NCBI GenBank assembly: GCA_018673475.1
Contig: JABHCN010000047.1
Location: forward strand, 1-62,106
Source: Actinomycetota bacterium
GTDB taxonomy: Bacteria > Actinomycetota > Acidimicrobiia > Acidimicrobiales > MedAcidi-G1
DNA length: 62,106 bases
Reading direction: 5' to 3'
In this document: one piece after another, positions 59,865 through 62,106 of the stretch
Layout of the letters: each line of letters begins with the position of its first letter
Numbering within the stretch: position 1 is the first letter of the stretch
Program-made: the position numbers and the translations under genes
Notes under the pieces: generated by a model
Told to the model about the DNA's origin: nothing
The model's database searches: none
What the model saw: only the letters and a program-made list of their open reading frames with translations

Positions 59865-62106
59865 CTACTCGACCTTGTCCAGCTGTGAGTAGTAGTCGGT
59901 GTAGCCGGAGTAGTTGCACCTGGGCACCGAGCCATCCGGGAAGCGATAGTCGCAGATACCCGCAACATCGGGCGAATAGGCGTGTGACCACATGGTGTGG
60001 TTGAACATGAGGTAGGCGTAGTCCGCGTTGATCATCTCGGCCACCTGTTGCCAGAGGCCGATCCTCTCATCCTGGTTGCTGCTCCCCCGGGCCTGGTACA
60101 TCAGTGCATCCCGTTCCTCATCACAGAGCCGTGGCCAGTTCAGGGACACGAACCCGACGGCGGTGCAGTTCAGCCAGGTGACGTCTCCATCGGGGTTGGC
60201 GATTCCCATCTGGCGCCATGTCACGAAGTCGTACTGGCCGAAAGCCACCTCGTTGATGTGGGCATCCTGGGGCTTCATGTCCTTGGTGACGTTGAAGTGG
60301 TCACTCCAGCCCTCGCTCAAAATGTCGTAGATGCGCTCCTGGATAACCGACGGGCCGGAGTACTGGAACTCCATGTTGATGCGACCGTCTGCGCAGTTGT
60401 CGGGGAACTCGGTGCAGTACTCCGCCACCAGCGGGGTGGCCTGGTCTAGCACGTCGTGTGCCTGCTCCACATTCGGGTTGTGGTACGGCGACTCGGGCGG
60501 GAACCATGAGTCTGCCGGCCTCAACACACCCTGGCCGATGAACTCCATGTAGTCGTCAAGGGGTGCAGAAAAGGCCAGTGCCTTTCGGGCCCTGATGTCG
60601 TTGAAGGGGACCTTGGAAGTGTTCAACATGCCGAAGCCCTCCTCACCGCCGTCCTCCTCGTAGAGGACCACATCGCCGCTGAACTCCAGGTCGCGCAGCG
60701 CCAGAATGGCATCGACGTTGGATGTGCTCATTATGTCGATGTCACCCACCGCCATCGCGTCGGCAGCGAGGACAGTGTCGGTGTAGACGTAGACCTCGAT
60801 CGCTGCAGGGATCACCTCGCCACCCCAGTAGTCGTCGTTCCGCTCGAACCGGGTCATGAAGTCCTGCTCGCGGCTGGCGAACCTGAACGGACCGGTACCT
60901 ACGGGAGCCTGGTTCAGGGACTGGTCCGAGATGGTGGCCATCATGTACTCAAGGGACGGAATCAAGCCCAACTGGGTCGAAAGATAGATCGGGAAATCCA
61001 CATGGGGCCGTTGGAGGTTGAAGCGCACCGTCATGTCGTCGACCAGTTCTACGGCGCCCTGTGGGATGAAGATGGGCCGAAAGGCCAGCGAGATGAGCGG
61101 GTCCTTGAGCTGCTGGTTGATGGCATAGACAACCGCCTCACCGGTCAGCATCGTCCCGTCGTGGAACTTCACGTTCTCACGGATCTTGAAGTCCCATGTC
61201 ATGTAGTCGTCGCTGACGGTCCATGACTCGGCCAGACCAGGCGCCAACACACAACCACAGGGATCCTCGGTCACGTAGACGAGTGGGTCGTAGACGGCCC
61301 TTGCCATTTGGTAGGCGGAAACAGCGAACCTGTTCACGGTCGGGTTGAGGCCATCGGTGTCGGCCTCAACAGCCACCCTGATGACAGCACCTTCAAGCGG
61401 TGCAGCGGTCGTCGTGGGCGCAGGTGCGGCTGTCTCGTATTCGGGAAAGCTGATGGAGGTGTCGATGAACTCGTTGGTCATGATGTCACTGACTGACAGG
61501 CCGGCCTCGAAGTCCATGCCCGCAGCAGCGATCTTGTCGATCACGGTCTGGATGCGGTCAGCATCCATGTTGCCGACAATCCCATCAGGTCCGTTACCTA
61601 CAAGACCCAGATCCCTCTGAGCCTGAACAGAAAACGCTGCCAGATCCATGTCATAGACCCAGAAATCCTCAAACAGGGTTACAGCATCAACAATCATCGC
61701 GTTGGCACGCTCAGGAGCAGCGTCGTAGTCCACAACAGACTGCTGGATCACAGGAACAATCAACTCCAGACAACCCCTCAGGTCCTCAAGGTCACCGGGG
61801 CGGATACCAACCGTCTGGGAATACACCTGGAAACCGGCATCGTGGAGCAACTCAAAGGCAACAGCCTTGCCGTACTCCTCAAAGACATGCTCGTACTGGA
61901 ACGGCTCAGCAGAAGCAAACCCCTGCTGGGCAATCGTCTGATCAGCCACAAACCGAGCCGGAGACCCGTCATAGGAAGGATCAACCTGGTCAGCAGACCA
62001 GATGCCCTCAGCCACAAACACATCAGCAAACGTTCCACCACCAAACACATTGATCGTGATCCCCTCAGAGCCCAGATCAGCCAAAGACCTCACATTGGGA
62101 TGCGCA
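59865..62106 (-). CDS. Substrate-binding protein of the peptide ABC transporter, fused to an NMT1/SsuA-like domain; 5' end missing
   Basis: The last ~520 residues are a family 5 (DppA-like) peptide-binding protein, from RVAVEADTDGLNPT to the C-terminus. Ahead of it, separated by a TAAPAPTTTAAP linker, are at least 215 residues of a different binding-protein fold (NMT1/THI5/SsuA type) beginning with a VFGGGTFADVFV segment. The frame has no stop up to the window edge, so the true start and signal peptide lie outside. A normal DppA has its own lipoprotein signal here. The fused form is unusual and may be a real fusion or an assembly artefact. Confidence 0.75.
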   Translation of the reverse strand, partial: AHPNVRSLADLGSEGITINVFGGGTFADVFVAEGIWSADQVDPSYDGSPARFVADQTIAQQGFASAEPFQYEHVFEEYGKAVAFELLHDAGFQVYSQTVGIRPGDLEDLRGCLELIVPVIQQSVVDYDAAPERANAMIVDAVTLFEDFWVYDMDLAAFSVQAQRDLGLVGNGPDGIVGNMDADRIQTVIDKIAAAGMDFEAGLSVSDIMTNEFIDTSISFPEYETAAPAPTTTAAPLEGAVIRVAVEADTDGLNPTVNRFAVSAYQMARAVYDPLVYVTEDPCGCVLAPGLAESWTVSDDYMTWDFKIRENVKFHDGTMLTGEAVVYAINQQLKDPLISLAFRPIFIPQGAVELVDDMTVRFNLQRPHVDFPIYLSTQLGLIPSLEYMMATISDQSLNQAPVGTGPFRFASREQDFMTRFERNDDYWGGEVIPAAIEVYVYTDTVLAADAMAVGDIDIMSTSNVDAILALRDLEFSGDVVLYEEDGGEEGFGMLNTSKVPFNDIRARKALAFSAPLDDYMEFIGQGVLRPADSWFPPESPYHNPNVEQAHDVLDQATPLVAEYCTEFPDNCADGRINMEFQYSGPSVIQERIYDILSEGWSDHFNVTKDMKPQDAHINEVAFGQYDFVTWRQMGIANPDGDVTWLNCTAVGFVSLNWPRLCDEERDALMYQARGSSNQDERIGLWQQVAEMINADYAYLMFNHTMWSHAYSPDVAGICDYRFPDGSVPRCNYSGYTDYYSQLDKVE

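Overview
The window is about 62 kb of dense, high-GC bacterial chromosome. A 60-base sample at 10141 has 41 G/C. The gene content points to an actinobacterium, probably of the Acidimicrobiia type and probably from a metagenome-derived or environmental genome. The pointers are a DUF3107 protein, the histidine phosphatase/DUF3090/SCO1664-family cluster, a PdtaS-type sensor kinase, F420-linked enzymes (an FrhB-like protein and luciferase-like oxidoreductases), a RafH-like ribosome hibernation factor and a SufR-like regulator. The taxonomic call is inference. There are about 60 protein genes and one tRNA. I see no rRNA, insertion sequence, prophage or CRISPR array. Intergenic gaps are short, and none exceeds 300 bases.

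Layout. (1) 1-6100: tRNA-Arg, then a co-directional block of an iron-sulfur repair di-iron protein, the heme enzymes HemN, HemH and HemY, and an FrhB-like F420 oxidoreductase. The block is headed by a perfect inverted repeat resembling a DosR box. (2) 6131-10259: a lipoprotein, a family 5 uracil-DNA glycosylase, and a four-gene phosphatase/DUF3090/kinase-like/unknown operon. (3) 10267-17443: etfBA, a diacylglycerol kinase-like gene with a tiny leader ORF, a glycerophosphodiesterase, PdtaS, DUF3107, and Mrp divergent from a SufR-like regulator. (4) 17468-24118: a complete System I cytochrome c maturation operon, ccmABCDEFGH, including a very short ccmD. (5) 24166-33206: a septum-formation-type lipoprotein, a glycosyltransferase, TetR, Nudix and Fur genes, a histidine phosphatase, an F420-type oxidoreductase, class I fumarase, an FAH-family protein and the RafH-like factor. 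(6) 33234-37030: the vitamin B12 importer btuFCD behind a cobalamin riboswitch, downstream of a cysQ-like gene. (7) 37157-49495: fabH, an ABC-F ATPase, surE, two DMT transporters, a GATase, plsC, a CBS protein, YceI, a luciferase-like enzyme and an RlmL-like methyltransferase. (8) 49539-55776: acyl-CoA ligase, SDR, an ABC exporter, thiolase and a GNAT. (9) 55792-62106: a dipeptide/oligopeptide ABC transporter whose binding protein is fused to an NMT1/SsuA-like binding domain and runs off the window.

How it fits together. Heme synthesis, cytochrome c maturation, electron-transfer flavoprotein, fumarase and F420 enzymes describe a respiring cell. The oxygen-independent HemN, the NO/oxidative Fe-S repair protein, the DosR-like box and the RafH-like factor suggest it meets low oxygen or nitric oxide. 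A striking regulatory feature is that about twenty genes have a TAnnnT hexamer only 6-9 bases before the start codon, which predicts widespread leaderless transcription. The most unusual items are the heme/F420 block, the full Ccm System I in an actinobacterium-like genome, the riboswitch whose hairpin covers the btuF Shine-Dalgarno, and the fused binding protein with a codon-use break near 61560.
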